Of a DNA stretch of 64,000 nt, positions 45,851-58,504 are shown piece after piece (positions within the stretch are counted from its first letter, which is position 1; each line of letters starts with the position of its first letter). This stretch comes from Anagrus nilaparvatae (Eukaryota; Arthropoda; Insecta; Hymenoptera; Mymaridae). A program made the translations under genes and the position numbers. The notes beneath the pieces are model-generated. The model was not told the DNA's origin. It was given only the letters and a program-made list of their open reading frames with translations, and did not search any database. Where the stretch lies: the NCBI GenBank assembly GCA_022575985.1, contig JAKSXM010000107.1, positions 2,666,001 to 2,730,000 on the forward strand. The letters run 5' to 3'.

Positions 45851-47690
45851 GTATATAAAAGCAACGGTCAAAATATCTACTAGGGTTATTATAACTATAA
45901 ATAAAACCTGCTTCAGACTTAGGGGGCTGAAAGTCTCATGCGCCAATAAACATAGTAAAGCAAAAGCTTCTTTCCAATCATAACTAAAATAAATAATAAT
46001 ATAACCAATGGCGTAAAAATAAAAAGTTCTTAGGTCGCAAGTAAATTTTTTATCAGTAGCAAGGAAACACCTATTTTATAACTGTTGTCCTGAAAAATAA
46101 ATTGATTCTAAGAGTTTTATATAGTTTGTACATGAACACTGGATAGAAATAGTATATTACCATCTCTTAACTAGAAAGAAATGAATGACCCAAGGCATGT
46201 GTTAAATACCATTCGATAAGAATCTAAATTGGTAGATTTCCACAATCATTCGTTAAACTCTATTGGATGGCAACATGAGCGCCAAGGGAGATTAATTATT
46301 AATAAAAATAACCATAATTTATAATATGTACAATTGGCACCACTGACTTGCGGAATTCTTGTGGCCACCTGCAAGAGTTTACCAGATGATTGTAGAAGTC
46401 CCTAATTTTGACATTTAATTCTAAAAATTTCAGAATAAATGAACAAATTTCCTATAATTTTTTAAAATTCATCCAAAAATTTTAAATGAAGTAATATGTA
46501 TCCAACCCAGTCGTATTTTTGTTCACTAAAAACCATTTTGAAAGTTTTAGGTTTTAGGGTTACTGATGACGATTCTGAAATAAAATTTCTTAAGTTTAAA
46601 ATAACGAACTCCAAAATGCCTCGTTTCTAGATTTTAATCTCAAAATCAGTAATCTAAGCAATTTAAACATTTTAATTTACATTAACAAAGCTTTATTTGA
46701 TAAAGTCGAAATTCCCCATTTTGTAATCAAGATTAATGCTTGAAACAGCTTAAATTATCAATTTTGGGATTTAGAGTCCGCCATTTTGAATTTAAAAAAT
46801 CTAATTTCAGAATCATCTTCAGCTATCCCGAAATCCAACGAGGAATACTAAAAATTGACTCAACCAGCAATTTTTTCAGAAAATTTTATTTTTTTGATTA
46901 TTTTGGGCGATATAGCGTTAATTATTCAAAACTGGCTACTACAAAAAAGATGAAACCTTCAAAATCATTTTTAGCGACTAAAAATACGTATGATTCACTG
47001 AATTGGATCCATATTACTCCATTTTAAATTTTTTGAGGCATTTAACATTTTTGGTTGCTTGGCTACAAAACGAGTAATTTTAATTACATAATATTAATTT
47101 ATATACTTATGTAATAGACTATAGATGTACATAAAAAAGTCTTGATTTATTTAATCTCTAAACTTTTCAATTCTAAAACATATAATTTATGCAATGACTT
47201 TAATAAGAATTAGCAATTCCAGAAATTTCAGTTTCTGGAATTTGGAATAAAAAATGCTAATACCCATCTAATTGAATATTATCAGGCATATATAGCTAAT
47301 ATAATTTTAATATGAATATTCTTTTTAAAAACAAATGTATATTCTTAAGCATAAGATAAGCTTAAGATTATTGGATATTCGACATTTTAAAAGTTCTAAT
47401 AGTAAACTCGAAATCTTTCCCAAAAGCATATGATTCATTATTATATATATATTTTTTTAGTTTAATTATTTCTATCTGTGATAAATATAATTTAAGTGTA
47501 AAAATATTATTAATAAGATGTTCTTCCTAATAATATTATTATAAAATGTGTCATATTCTATTACAATTTATATTATTGCTGACATGGGAAATTCTTCTCG
47601 AAATAACCAAAAAATTTTTTGACTAATGTAAGGAAAAAAAACTTTTTAATTATTGTTACTGTAGAATTCTATTAATTATTTATATATAAA
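45850..47690. other. AT-rich stretch, no recognised gene
   Basis: 46905-47035 resembles 5500-5620 (ATTCAAAACTGGC, TGAAACCTTCA and GGATCCAT in the same order), indicating another dispersed repeat. The rest shows nothing recognisable. The open frame at 46740-47027 falls in this repeat and is not supported. Confidence 0.4.
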
Positions 47691-47696
47691 GATTTT

Positions 47697-47735
47697 AGCC
47701 TGAAGATGGTATCATTGATACTGAAACGTTGCTTC
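47697..47735 (+). ncRNA. Hammerhead-like motif, possibly of Penelope-like element origin
   Basis: CTGAAGA (47700-47706) fits the CUGANGA core. It is followed by GTATC-ATT-GATAC, a perfect 5-bp stem, and then GAAACG (47723-47728). This arrangement resembles the hammerhead motif carried in the terminal repeats of Penelope-like retroelements (known from the literature). The base pair next to the core is not ideal and stem I was not demonstrated. Confidence 0.35.
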
Positions 47736-47749
47736 ACATTGAATAAATA

Positions 47750-49060
47750 TTTACATTTTTTCAAAAATAAATTTACTTGTTGAAGTCAATTAGTTTTCAT
47801 ATTTATATGATTCTAGTTTTAATAAAATTAAAAAAATGTTTGCATTAAAATAATCTTAATAATAGAAAAAAAAAGTATTTGAAAATGTGATAGCAAAATC
47901 TTTGAAGGTTAATATTCTTTATTTTTATGCAGAATAAAATAGTTCTTTCGGTCTATGAAAAATCTTTTCTTATTTTCTTTATACCTAAAAGAATATTTTA
48001 TTGTTTGAATCCAACAATGATTAAATTCACCGAGGAATTCATATGCTTGTGGACAGAATTTTGTTTACGCTATTAGCCTATAGCTATTCAAATAATGGAA
48101 ACTTAGTGCATCTAATTATTATTTCGTTTTACATTAAAACTCGATTAATTTAAATTTTTTTTTTTTCTTAACGAATTAACGGGACGAACCCTTTTAACGT
48201 TTTTAATGTAGAGTTTTTTATTAATCACATCTATTTTAACAATGATCATTAATTTAAAACAGAAATTGATCTTGAAATCTCACATACCCCAATTAATTTT
48301 AGAAAATTTTCTTTGGATATGTTTAAATTATTCAAAATATATAATGGAAAAATAGTGAAACTTAAAATAAAAGATGTTTAGCCATTTCCAGTTACTTTCT
48401 TTTGTTTTATTCCAGATTTCTTTTCCAAAATATTATTAAAAATAATCATTTCAGAACTTTTTTACTGTATTCAAATTTAGATACATGTTTTTATTTTACC
48501 TGTAGAAATTTTCAGCCATTTTAAGAAAACTTTTTAGACTTATTGCTGTTTAAATTAAAGTGTACTCCTTTTTCCGTTCTGAAACAAAAGAATTAACATT
48601 TCTTAAATCACAAAGAATTAAAAAATGCTGCCAAGTGATTGGCACTATGGTTCCTCATCAACAATAGCAAAATATTTATAATGGTCTATTTTATCTAATA
48701 AAAATGATAATTTGAGATATCAGTATTTCATAAAAAAAAGTTAAATACCGTATTTTAAAAGAAAAAAAATGTTGCTGTGATTTAATGTTTTTTATTTAAC
48801 AAGTTTTTAGAAAAAAATTTTCAATAAACTAAGTATCAGTTATAAAAAATATATTGCCAATATAAAAATATACATAAGTATCTTAATAATTAATTATATT
48901 TTAATGAGTCATTTTATAAAGTGAATAAATTTTATTATAATAAATAATTATTTTAATTATAAAATTAAATAAAAAATTATATCTTATTAAAAAAAATATA
49001 GTAATAAAAACAATAATCAAACAAATATTTATTTAAAGCATTGTTGTAAAAGTTATTATT
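47750..49060. other. AT-rich stretch, no recognised gene
   Basis: No supported feature was found. Only short A/T runs and stop-rich frames are present. Confidence 0.4.
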
Positions 49061-49066
49061 CAATTA

Positions 49067-49357
49067 TTAATTTTTTTTTGAATCCAAACTTGAAATTTTA
49101 TTGTTTAGTATTTGTGCATATAAAATATTTTTTTTACCCCTATTCAAAATTGTCTCTGTTAAAATATTAAATATTTTTTTTGTTATTTTATTACAATCTA
49201 TAATTTTTATATATTTTAGTAAACAACATTTTTTTAATAATTTCTCAATGCCTTCATTAGTTATTTTATTGCAATTTATGCATTCAAATGTTTCCAAAAA
49301 ATCTAAATTTTTAAAAATCTTATCTGTAATATTTTGTAAAATATAAGAATTAAACAT
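49067..49357 (-). CDS. Leucine-rich-repeat fragment, F-box/LRR (FBXL)-like
   Basis: The frame encodes FLETFECINCNKITNEGIEK and LLKYIKIIDCNKITKKIFNI. These are two copies of the C-x-x-I-T cysteine-containing LRR typical of FBXL-type substrate receptors of SCF ubiquitin ligases. It ends at a natural stop after about 35 non-repeat residues. The 5' side could be either the ATG at 49357 or an internal acceptor (ATATTACAG near 49326). No F-box or further LRR exon was recognised upstream on this strand, so it may be a terminal exon or a gene fragment. Confidence 0.4.
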   Translation of the reverse strand: MFNSYILQNITDKIFKNLDFLETFECINCNKITNEGIEKLLKKCCLLKYIKIIDCNKITKKIFNILTETILNRGKKNILYAQILNNKISSLDSKKN

Positions 49358-49555
49358 AAGAATTAGTCAAATAAGAGCGAATTTTAACAAAAAAAATTTT
49401 TAAACTAATATTCGGGAGTCGTTGGGAGTCGTTGGGAGTCGTGATGATTAGAACCTTTCTAAACCCTTTTTAAGCCAATTCGAGTCGATTCTGGCCGAAA
49501 AAAAAATTTTGACTACCAAAATGGGAGTCAGGACTCCCGAATCCCGTTACGTACC

Positions 49556-49765
49556 CCGAAGAAAAAAGAAAAAGAAAACCAAAAATTTCGACCAAGGTTT
49601 GCTGATACCTATTATCATAATTTCATAAAAAATATGAACATTTCTAACACAGAAAAACAGGATAAAGTCATGTTTAAAATACAAGAAATAGAGAATAATA
49701 AAAGTTTTGCTTTAAACCTCTTTCTTAAAGTCTTGGAAATCCTGCCTCTTTTCGACTTGCCTTGA
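49556..49765 (+). pseudogene. Open fragment resembling the C-terminal region of MADF-BESS-type proteins
   Basis: About 70 codons without a stop: a basic start (PKKKEKENQKFRPRFA), then YYHNFIKNMNIS and DKVMFKIQEIENNKSFALN, ending DLP-stop. The pattern F-x-x-x-M...MFKIQEI loosely recalls a BESS motif. A three-copy GGGAGTCGTT tandem lies just upstream (49415-49442). The identity is weak. Confidence 0.22.
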
Positions 49766-50089
49766 TCAACTTATCCGATGTTAAAATATAACTAAAATTT
49801 TTTGTAATTTATTTATCAAAAATATCAATATATGTTATGCAAATAAATTTTTTTTATTTAATTATTTCATACACATTCTGTTCCTTTGATTTCGTTTGAT
49901 TATAAAAATTTTATTTTATAAACATTAAAAATTTATTATCGTGCAAACATAACCATTTAACATTTTTAAGTTTTTTGTTATTGTTTATAATTTCATTAGG
50001 CTGTATACATAAAAAAACATAGCAACGGGCAAGTTACTCCGGGAAACTCAAAAAGAGGATTATTATAAACTAACATTATAAAACTAATA

Positions 50090-50995
50090 AATTATCAAAT
50101 TCGAAATATTGAGTAAGAACAATACTTTCAAATATAAGTGCTTTCATAAAAATAAATGAGATATTACATCTAAAATGAAAAAAAAAGTAGTTTTAGAATT
50201 ATTGATACGAAAATTTTTGGAAAAAAAAAATTAGATCTTTATTCAATAATGTTTGTGAAATATCACCGGTTACAATATTTTCAAATATTAATACTATCAT
50301 GAAATTGAATGAAGTATTACACTAAAAAAAAAAATATTGTAGTTCTTTTAATTTTTTTGATTTTTTAATTTTGAGAAAGAAATTTTGAAAAAGTTCGGTA
50401 TAAGATACAAAAAATTACTATACATGAACATTTTAAAAATAGGACTCTCATAGAAATAAATTAGATACTAGGTCTAAAAAGAAAAAAAAAATGATGTTTT
50501 TTGTATTTTTTTGTGAAAAAAATTTTGGGAAAAAAATTTTCAAAAAATTAATTATCAGATTTGAGATATCGAGTAAAAACCATACTTTCAAATATAAGTA
50601 CTTTTATGGAAATAAATGAGGTATTACACCTAAATTAAAAAAAAAATAAAGTAGTTTGAGATTTTTTAATAAAAAAATTTTTGAGAAAAAAATTAAGTCT
50701 TAATTCCATAATGGTTGTGAAATATCACCGGTTACAATATTTTCAGATATTCGTACTTTCATAGAAAAAAATTAAGTATTACATCCTAAAATAAAAAAAA
50801 ATTTGGCATTCTTTGTATTTTTTGGCAACAAAAATTTTGAGAAAAAAATTTTGAAAAAATTAGGTATCAGGTCCAAAAAAATGCTATAAACCATATTTCT
50901 AAAACTAGTACTTCCACAGAAATAAATTAAGTACTGCGTCCGTAAAGAAAAAAAAAATTGGTATTTTTTGTATTTTTTGGTGAAAAAAATTTTGA
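50090..50995. repeat. Higher-order tandem repeat, period 462 bp
   Basis: GTGAAATATCACCGGTTACAAT ends with its CACCGG word at 50264 and 50726, 462 bp apart. Each period contains three related submonomers of about 150 bp headed by ATACTTTCAAATATAAGT-type words and followed by ATTAAGTATTACA and TTTTTGAGAAAAAAA. It is satellite-like and non-coding. Confidence 0.6.
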
Positions 50996-50999
50996 GAAA

Positions 51000-51640
51000 A
51001 AAAATTCATTTCTTTAAGAAAAAAATTATTTTTATTGACCAAATTTTAATTTTTAGATCAAAAACTGTGTTAAGTAAATCTTGCTACTTATAGTTTTCAA
51101 AGGTTTTTGACCTAAAAATTGAAATTTGGTCAATAAAAGTAATTTTTTTCTTAAAGAAATGAATTGCCAGGAAAAAATTAATCGATTTTAAAAAAAAAAT
51201 TATTATTTTACGATGAAAATCAAGCGAATAATGCATGTTTAAGGTTCAGAAACAGGCTTTTTTCAATAAAATTTCAATCTTTTTTAAGACAAATTTGAGC
51301 AAAATCGTAAATTGACGATAACTTGGCTAAATTTCATCGTAAAAAGATAAGTTTTTTTTTCTTCTGGAGTGGTTTTTCCCTGGCAATCAGATTTTTTTAT
51401 CTATTTTAAAAAAGTTTTTTTATCTAAAAAGTTATTTTAAAAATTTAGGGTAGCTCAGATACGAAAAACACGTTTTTTGACATAAAAGTGAAAAAATCTT
51501 TTTGGCAACTATCGCCGATTTCTTGTTCACGATTTTTTTCGGTTTTCTGAAGGTTCAAACTATCTGAAAAGACGGGTCATATCGATGTGCCCTCAAAAAA
51601 AAAAAAATTACGATTCCAGTCTCGAATTAAGTATCACTTT
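51000..51640. repeat. Copy of the CCCTGGCAAT-type repeat
   Basis: The blocks match 13990-14240 and 15170-15490 in the same order: TTTTAAGACAAATTTGAGC, AAATTGACGATAACTTGGC, TCCCTGGCAATCAGATT, GGGTAGCTCAGATACGAAAA and GGGTCATATCGATGTGCCCT. It extends the hairpin boxes described at 13300-15560. Confidence 0.65.
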
Positions 51641-52169
51641 TAAAATAATTGCTCATATTTGCAATTTTGTTGTTGTATTTTTTCAAAAAAATCATAAATT
51701 TACAACAATTTAAAACACGCAAAACACTCCTTTTTTGGCAAAAATTTGAAAATCGTATATATTTGGAACATTTGGATCCATACTTACAATCTATAGTTAC
51801 GGATGGCTTTAATATATTTTATACCCAAGATTCCCTTTGTTTATTTCAACGCGCCTTCTGGACCTAGAAATTTACAGCTCAATTCTACAACCTTTATAAG
51901 ATAGGATTTTTAAAAAATTTTCCAAATAACGCTGTCATATTGCATTTTATTTATTTATTTATTTATTAATTTTTTAACGAGCGAAACGCCCTTTTACAAT
52001 AAAAAGTACAATTGAACAAAGCTTATTCTTTGATTTTTAATGAATAAAGTTTTTTAAATATAAAATTTTTTTAATATAAAATATACAAAAATAATGATAA
52101 AATTAAAGATAATAATTCATCAGTATATAAAAATTTATAATTTGACAATCAATATAGTTTTAATATCCT
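51640..52169. other. AT-rich stretch, no recognised gene
   Basis: It includes a (TTTA)n tract at 51950-51970 next to AACGAGCGAAACGCCC, perhaps a retroelement 3' end. The open frame at 51649-51867 is not supported. Confidence 0.35.
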
Positions 52170-53220
52170 ATATATGGGCGATTATTTCTCAACCCGGCCA
52201 CCCCCCTCTGTCCAAAAATGGTGGCAACTTAAAAAGATTTTGGTTTTCTCAAATTGACTGGAAAAGGGTCTAGTTTTTTATTCTCATTGGCCTTTTCAAC
52301 TCTGTAAATCTACTGTGCCCATTTTAGGCACTGAGCGGCGGCAGGTCGACATTTTAAAAACAGAAAAATTGAAATAAAAGTAGATTAACGGTAAGTTTTT
52401 TGAAATTTTTTTCTCTTAAAAGTTGTTATTTATTAAAACAAAGAAAATGAGACCACTTGCGTGGTAATTGGTTGATTTCTTAAAAAGTTTTGTGGGTGCT
52501 ATGTAGTTTTTAAAAATGGGTTAAAAATGGCTACTTTGACTGATGATATCTCTGAACCTACATATCCAAAATAAAAAAGTTTTCGTGCAAAATAGTAGTC
52601 TTTTGATACATAATAAGTGTGTCAAATATCAAGGGATTTGATTGAGTAGTTTCGGATTTAGCAATTTTAAGGGTAATTCTGAGACAAATTTTGACCCATT
52701 TTTTTAAGAGAATTAATACCCGAAAATTGCTAAATCCGAAACTACTCAATCAAATCCCTTGATATTTGGCACACTTATTATGTATCAAAAGACTACCATT
52801 TTGCACTAAAATTTTTTATTTTGGATATGTAGGTTCAGAGATATCATCAGTCAAAGTAGCCATTTTTAACCCATATTTAAAAACTACATAGCACCCACAA
52901 AACTTTTTAAAAAATCAACCAATTACCACGCAAGTGGTTTCATTTTCTTTGTTTTAATAAATAACAACTTTTAAGAGAAAAAAATTTCAAAAAACTTACC
53001 GTTAATCTACTTTTATTTCAATTTTTCTGTTTTTAAAATGTCGACCTGCCGCCGCTCAGTGCCTAAAATGGGCACAGTAGATTTACAGAGTTGAAAAGGC
53101 CAATGAGAATAAAAAACTAGACCCTTTTCCAGTCAATTTGAGAAAACCAAAATCTTTTTAAGTTGCCACCATTTTTGGACAGAGGGGGGTGGCTGGGTTG
53201 AGAAATAATCGCCCATATAT
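52170..53220. mobile_element. Near-perfect 1,051-bp palindrome (foldback element)
   Basis: The ends are ATATATGGGCGATTATTTCTC and its reverse complement. The arms are about 510 bp and differ only at scattered bases: for example AACCCGGCCACC on the left against the complement of GGTGGCTGGGTT on the right, and TTGAAATTTTTTTCTC against its near-complement. A short asymmetric centre lies near 52680-52710. TA dinucleotides at both ends could be a target duplication. The minus-strand open frames here are hairpin shadows. Confidence 0.8.
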
Positions 53221-53229
53221 TAAAATGAA

Positions 53230-54880
53230 ATAATTGAAAAAATTGACTATTTTTGATTTTATTGGACACGCATTTATGAAGAATTGTACGGACAAAAATA
53301 CATAAAAGTGGTTTTAAAGTAATCTTTAAAGAAATATCTCCAGAGTCTTTTTTAATTTTTAAGAAATATTTAAATGATTTCGAGAAATCAATATCAGAAG
53401 TTAGTGGTCGAAAACGCAAAAAAAAATCATTTTTTTTCACTAAAACTGATTTTACACAGGATCTAAGAGGTGTTTTTGAGACGAGCTTTCGTGCAAATTA
53501 TTCCTTGGAAAAAATTCTATCGATTTGACGCTTTTTTTAATTTGAGCTCACGGTTCAGAGTTACAACTGTTTGAAGCTAAGAACTTCAAAATTTTAAAAA
53601 TCATAAAGTGGTCATTTTCATCACTTCAGATCTTGAAATGGATTGTATCAAAATGTAAAAACCAAGTTTCTTTGTATTTATTAAACACTTTTCTAATGCC
53701 ATTTTTTTTTTTTATTTCATTCATTCATTAAAGAGAAATATCAAAAAAAACGACTTGGAGTCTAATTTTTTGAATTTTTTATTTTTTCATATGTAAATTT
53801 TTATTTTTATAGCTAATGTAGCATCCATAAACGAACCTGAATAAGAATAGTAAAACACGAGATAAAAAATATGAATAAGTAAAAAAAAATACTATCAATA
53901 ATTATATAAAACACATTATAAATCTTTAATCACATATGTGTAAAAGTAATTTATTATTCTGTTATTAAATTATGCATGTTAAGAGAATATTAATAAAATT
54001 TTCCTGACTATAAAGAAAAATGATTAAATTAGACTATACATATTTATTAAATAAGTACACATATACTTGCAATACACATTCGAATGGATATCAAAGCATG
54101 TCGTTTTATCTTTAGAATTAACAGAGAAATAACATTTGAAAATTTTAGGTCGTTCAGGTACAGGAGCATTGTATTATCTCGGTTTTCCCATATTTAAAAT
54201 TCGAGCGTTCATGTACTGGTGCAAAAAACAGGTTGCAAATATCACTTAATTTTACAGAATAAAAAGCTATTTGGGATCAAATTTTCGTGTCAATGTATTA
54301 GTCATGGATGAATTTATCATTAAAAACAAATCTTTTACCATAAATAAGATTATTTATTAAATTTTTCATTTTTAATTATCGAAAATGCTTAACCGTTGAT
54401 GTACTGGTATGAGCACTTTACTTTGTCGTAAATTTTAAACTTTATAAAAATGGATAGTAATTATTACCTACAGATTTCAAAGAATTTTTAACCATTCATA
54501 AATAAAAAGGATATGAATTGTGTTAACAAATTTACCAATAATTGACTAATTCAGATTTAAAAAACATATTTTAAAAATTAATTATATTAATGTAGTACTT
54601 TTAGGTTCAAAAAAAAAAAAAAAATTAATAGACACAGAGAATATGCTGCATAATTTATTAATCAAATTAGACTTTTTACTTACAGCAGAAAATTTAATAA
54701 TAATAACCATGAATGTCTAAATTCTGCCCTTGTAAGAATAAGTATTAATTACATACAACTTATTGTCTATCTGCATGTTACTTTCCTAAGCTTATGTATT
54801 TATTTTTCATAGATTAGATTTTCAGGCCTTTCAATAAAATTTATATTCGCATATTATAATTTTAAACCTATTTTTCTTTT
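53230..54880. other. AT-rich stretch upstream of the odorant receptor exons
   Basis: No N-terminal receptor exon could be recognised here. A (CATT)n-like tract (53720-53735) and A/T runs are the only visible structure. Confidence 0.4.
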
Positions 54881-55146
54881 TAAGGCACATGTTTTACATT
54901 AGGTACTTTGCATTCACTAAGTCCATTCATAGTTCCCCTTTTGGACATTCTGTTACCGTTGAATGAATCAAGACTAAAAGATCCTCTTTTTATGACTGAG
55001 CATTTTTTTGATGAGCAAAAATATTTCTACCAAATATATTTTCACTTATTATTAGTAATGTACACAGGTATTGTCATAGTTGCTGGAACTGATTGTTATG
55101 TTGCAAATGTAACTCAACATATTATTGGACTGATAAAGATTTTAAG

Positions 55147-55627
55147 GTATTTAATTGATATAATATTCACTGTGGAGACTGCTACCTTTCTAATACTAAA
55201 TTATTACCTAAGCTTATATGGATGCATTTAATATGTTGAAAAAAGTAACCCCAATATCTTCTGTTTATAATCATTCCTGCCTTATAATATCCATATTGAA
55301 TAGAGATTAAAGTAACTTCTAAATAATGCTACAAACTAGCAGGTTAACCAAAACGTTTCGTGTTTGCCTCCTTTTTTGGTGAGAATGTCATCATTCAACC
55401 TATGTGAACCACAATTTTTTATCACTAATTCTCTCAATATCTTAGTCAATAAACCAAATAGTCATTGCTGAACCAAATTGACTAATTTTTAAGCTTAAAA
55501 TATGGAAAAAAATTGTATAAAATTATTAATTATTTATTATTTAAGAAACTGTTGTACATCAGGTTCCTATTTAAATTTTATAGATCTTTACTATATTTTT
55601 TTAAATATTAGAAATTTTGTTTGCCAG
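55147..55627. other. Odorant receptor intron 1 with repeat remnants
   Basis: The donor is AAG|GTATTT. The interior carries words of the CAAGGGGAG family (ATCACTAATTCTCTCAATAT, AACCAAATAGTCATTG) near 55420-55480. The acceptor TTTGCCAG is at 55620-55627. Confidence 0.45.
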
Positions 55628-56805
55628 ATATAAAATTTCATGGCTTTGTATAATACAAACTCAGAAAAAATAAAGTATGAAAAGGTGATTGATTGCATTA
55701 AATTGCATGAAAAAATTATTCAGTTACTTATAAATTATTATGAAATATTATTTATAAAATCAAAAATATTAAAAATTTTTTAAAAATCAGATTTATCAGT
55801 AATTGGAACAGCAGTAACCTAATTGTTTTTGGATTACTTATGATTATTTCACTTGTTTTAATAAGTTTTTGTGGAGTTGCAGTAAGTTACACACACACAT
55901 ACAATCTATTAGGAAAAATAAATGTAAAAAATTCTTTTTAGGTAATAATGAAAGATGACATTAAATTGGCAATAAATTTCTCAGTGAATTATGTGTGCGT
56001 CGCAAATCACATACTTTTGCTTCTCTGGCATTCTCAAAGTATCACTGATGCAAGTAGTAAACTCCACGATGACATGTAAGTTTAATATCTGTTTTAAATG
56101 TAAGCTTATGGTAGAAGAATTCAAATTTAAAATTTTTAAATCTAATCGCAAATTTACTGACAGTAGTACGGGGAAGCAGTTATCTTTTTTAAAAAAGATT
56201 CTTCCGTAAATCATGGGGAATATTTCACTTTAATATTAAGATCTATTCTATCCCACCAGAAGAGAGAATTTTCCTCATAGGCAATATTCAACTTGTTGAA
56301 TGCTTAATACAGTTAATATCCATTTAATTTTTATATATTTAATAATTAATTTCAAAATACATTAATTTTGTGAATACGGGAGTAGCAAATATTCAAAACA
56401 AACTATCATAACGCTACTTTTTTAATTTGATGAAGCAGCAAATACCTTTTAGTTTTTTTAATATTTAAACATTTATTTTCAGTGAAATTGGTATTTTTTT
56501 TATTCATAAAATTAAAATAAAATTAAAATAAAATATAAAATAAAATATTAAAAAAATATATATTTTCACTTTTTTGGGGAAGTATAATCCCCGAATTAAA
56601 AATGATTCTTTTTTAAATTAAAAAAATTGCTGTTTCCTTGATCTAGGGAGCGCCACCAATCCCTACTACTGTCAATGTAGTTTTACCGAAAAAGAGCATT
56701 CCGGAATAAGAAGGGATTTCGGCCCCGGTAAGAAATCAAAAAAACCTTTTTACACTTGAAAGTACTCATAAAAAAAACATTTTTTCCGTTGGAATTTTCC
56801 AACTA

Positions 56806-57607
56806 CCTTAAAATATAAAAAAACGGAAAACTTTAGTTAAAATTTTAACTTTGAAGTTAATTTTCTCTGCCCTAAAGATTTCCCCCTCCTAATAAAATTA
56901 TATGTTTTTTGTCATTCTTGGAAGTTGCAGAATGAAACCGGTTTCAACGAGAGCCCAACGTACAAACCGATGGTTTTTTCATTTTTTTACTAATTTTCTG
57001 GGTTTTTAAGCACGAGTTTTTATTTAACTCTAAACATGTACTGAAAAAATTTATTATTATTTGTCTTATGCAAGATATTTAGAGGTGGTAATGAGACCAG
57101 CTAGTTTTTTAAAAGAACTCTTTTAAGAAAAGCAGATGAGCAATTATTTTAAAAGTGCTACTTAATTTGAGTAGTCCTCATTATATAAAGAAAGTTATTA
57201 ATTCTTAGAAATTCTGGATATCTGCAAAAAGAATGCTAAAAATCAATGTCTTATCTGTATTTTTGAGTTCTGATACGTTGGGATCCTGTTGAAATAATAG
57301 AAAATTTTTAAGTATTTATATTATTTACATTCATAAAGTTTGCATATATAAGTACATGTTTAGAGTTAAATAAAAATTCGTGCTTAAAAACTCAGAAAAT
57401 TAGTAAAAAAATTAAAAAACCATCAATTTTTCGGCTTTTTTAAAGAATTGTACATTGGGTTCTCATAGAAACCGGTTTCAATTTGCAACTTCAAGAGTGA
57501 CAAAAAACATATAAATTTTTTAGGAATGAGTAAATCTTTAGGGCAGAGAAAATTAACTTCAAAGTTAAAATTTTAACTAAAGTTTTCCGTTTTTTTATAT
57601 TTTAAGG
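56806..57607. mobile_element. Foldback element inside odorant receptor intron 4
   Basis: CCTTAAAATATAAAAAAACGG (56806) pairs with its complement ending at 57607. AAACCGGTTTCAACGAGAGC (56936) pairs near 57470, and GAGTTTTTATTTAACTCTAAAC with its complement near 57365. The arms are about 250-400 bp. It lies between exons 55942-56075 and 57920-58049 and accounts for most of that intron's length. Confidence 0.75.
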
Positions 57608-58504
57608 TGGTTTACGTGTCTCAATATTTTTTTTTACATATTTAGAATTACAGTGCATATAAAATCCAATTTTTTGAGACCTTGTAGACAACTTTTCATT
57701 TTCAGGATCCAGAGAAATGAATTTCTGAAAATTAAAAAATTTTTTTAAATATTTTTGCCCCCCTTGCCCAACAGAGGGCAGCTGACATAAAATATCCAAC
57801 GAGAAAAATGTTTTATTGTTAGTACTTTCAAGTTTAAAAAGGTTTTTTTGGTTTCTTGCCAGGGCCCAAATCCCTTCTTTTATTAGTTTCTCTGGTACCA
57901 TTCAAAATTTTTTTTTTAGATACTATGCAAATTGGGAAGATGCTTCAGTTAAAAGTAAAAAATTAATCTTGATGATGTTGACAAGAGCTAGTAATCTTTC
58001 TATAATTCTTATTTTATTTATTCAAGGAAGTATGAAAGCTTATTCACAAGTAAAATTTTTTAAAATAAATTTTTTATTGTTAATCAATAAATAAATAAAT
58101 TACTAAGACTCATTTTTCTAGATTATGAAAACTTCAGTGACATACTTTCGGTTTTTAAGTAAAACTGCTAAAGATTAATGATTTTATTACTTCAAAAATG
58201 AAAGTTTAGATGTGAAGTAAAGATAAATAACAAAATCTTACATGAGAAAATTACAAATACTATTTCAATTATGTGCACGTCTAAGCTGCTTTCAAAATAT
58301 AGCTGCTTGAAATTTCAAACAATTATATAAATCAACTAAAAAAGACTTTAGGAAAGCTTAAATTTTATTCCCCTCCCTTTTTTTTAAACATTTATTTGAG
58401 AAACAAAATAAGATTCAAGAAATTAAAATATAGTGAATTCTACTTAAAAGAAATTTTGAAAAGAATATTCTGCAGATTTTATGCGATGATCCCAAAATAA
58501 CCTG

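Larger units (their letters stand above)
54885..58178 (+). pseudogene. Odorant receptor (7tm_6), 5'-partial, one frameshift
   Basis: Six exons encode the middle and C-terminal parts of an insect odorant receptor, a ligand-gated channel subunit that works with Orco in sensory neuron membranes. Exons: 54885-55146 (PLLDILLPLNESR, HFFDEQKYFYQIYFH, GTDCYVANVTQHIIGL), 55628-55722 (YEKVIDCIKLHEKIIQ), 55791-55881 (NLIVFGLLMIISLVL), 55942-56075 (QSITDASSKLHDD), 57920-58049 (YYANWEDASVKSKKLILMML), 58122-58178 (KTSVTYFRFL and stop). These follow hymenopteran receptors closely, including the usual last-exon ending. Exon 2 is 95 bases where the phases require 93 or 96. Its correct frame is closed upstream by TAA at 55631, so a 1-nt indel near 55640-55650 is likely. 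No N-terminal exons (about 130 residues) were found. It could be a pseudogene, or an intact gene with a base error and missing exons. Confidence 0.8.

Noticed and set aside
52558..53440. Minus-strand frames in the 1-kb palindrome region
   Set aside because: These are hairpin shadows: they translate non-coding arm sequence and show no family motif.
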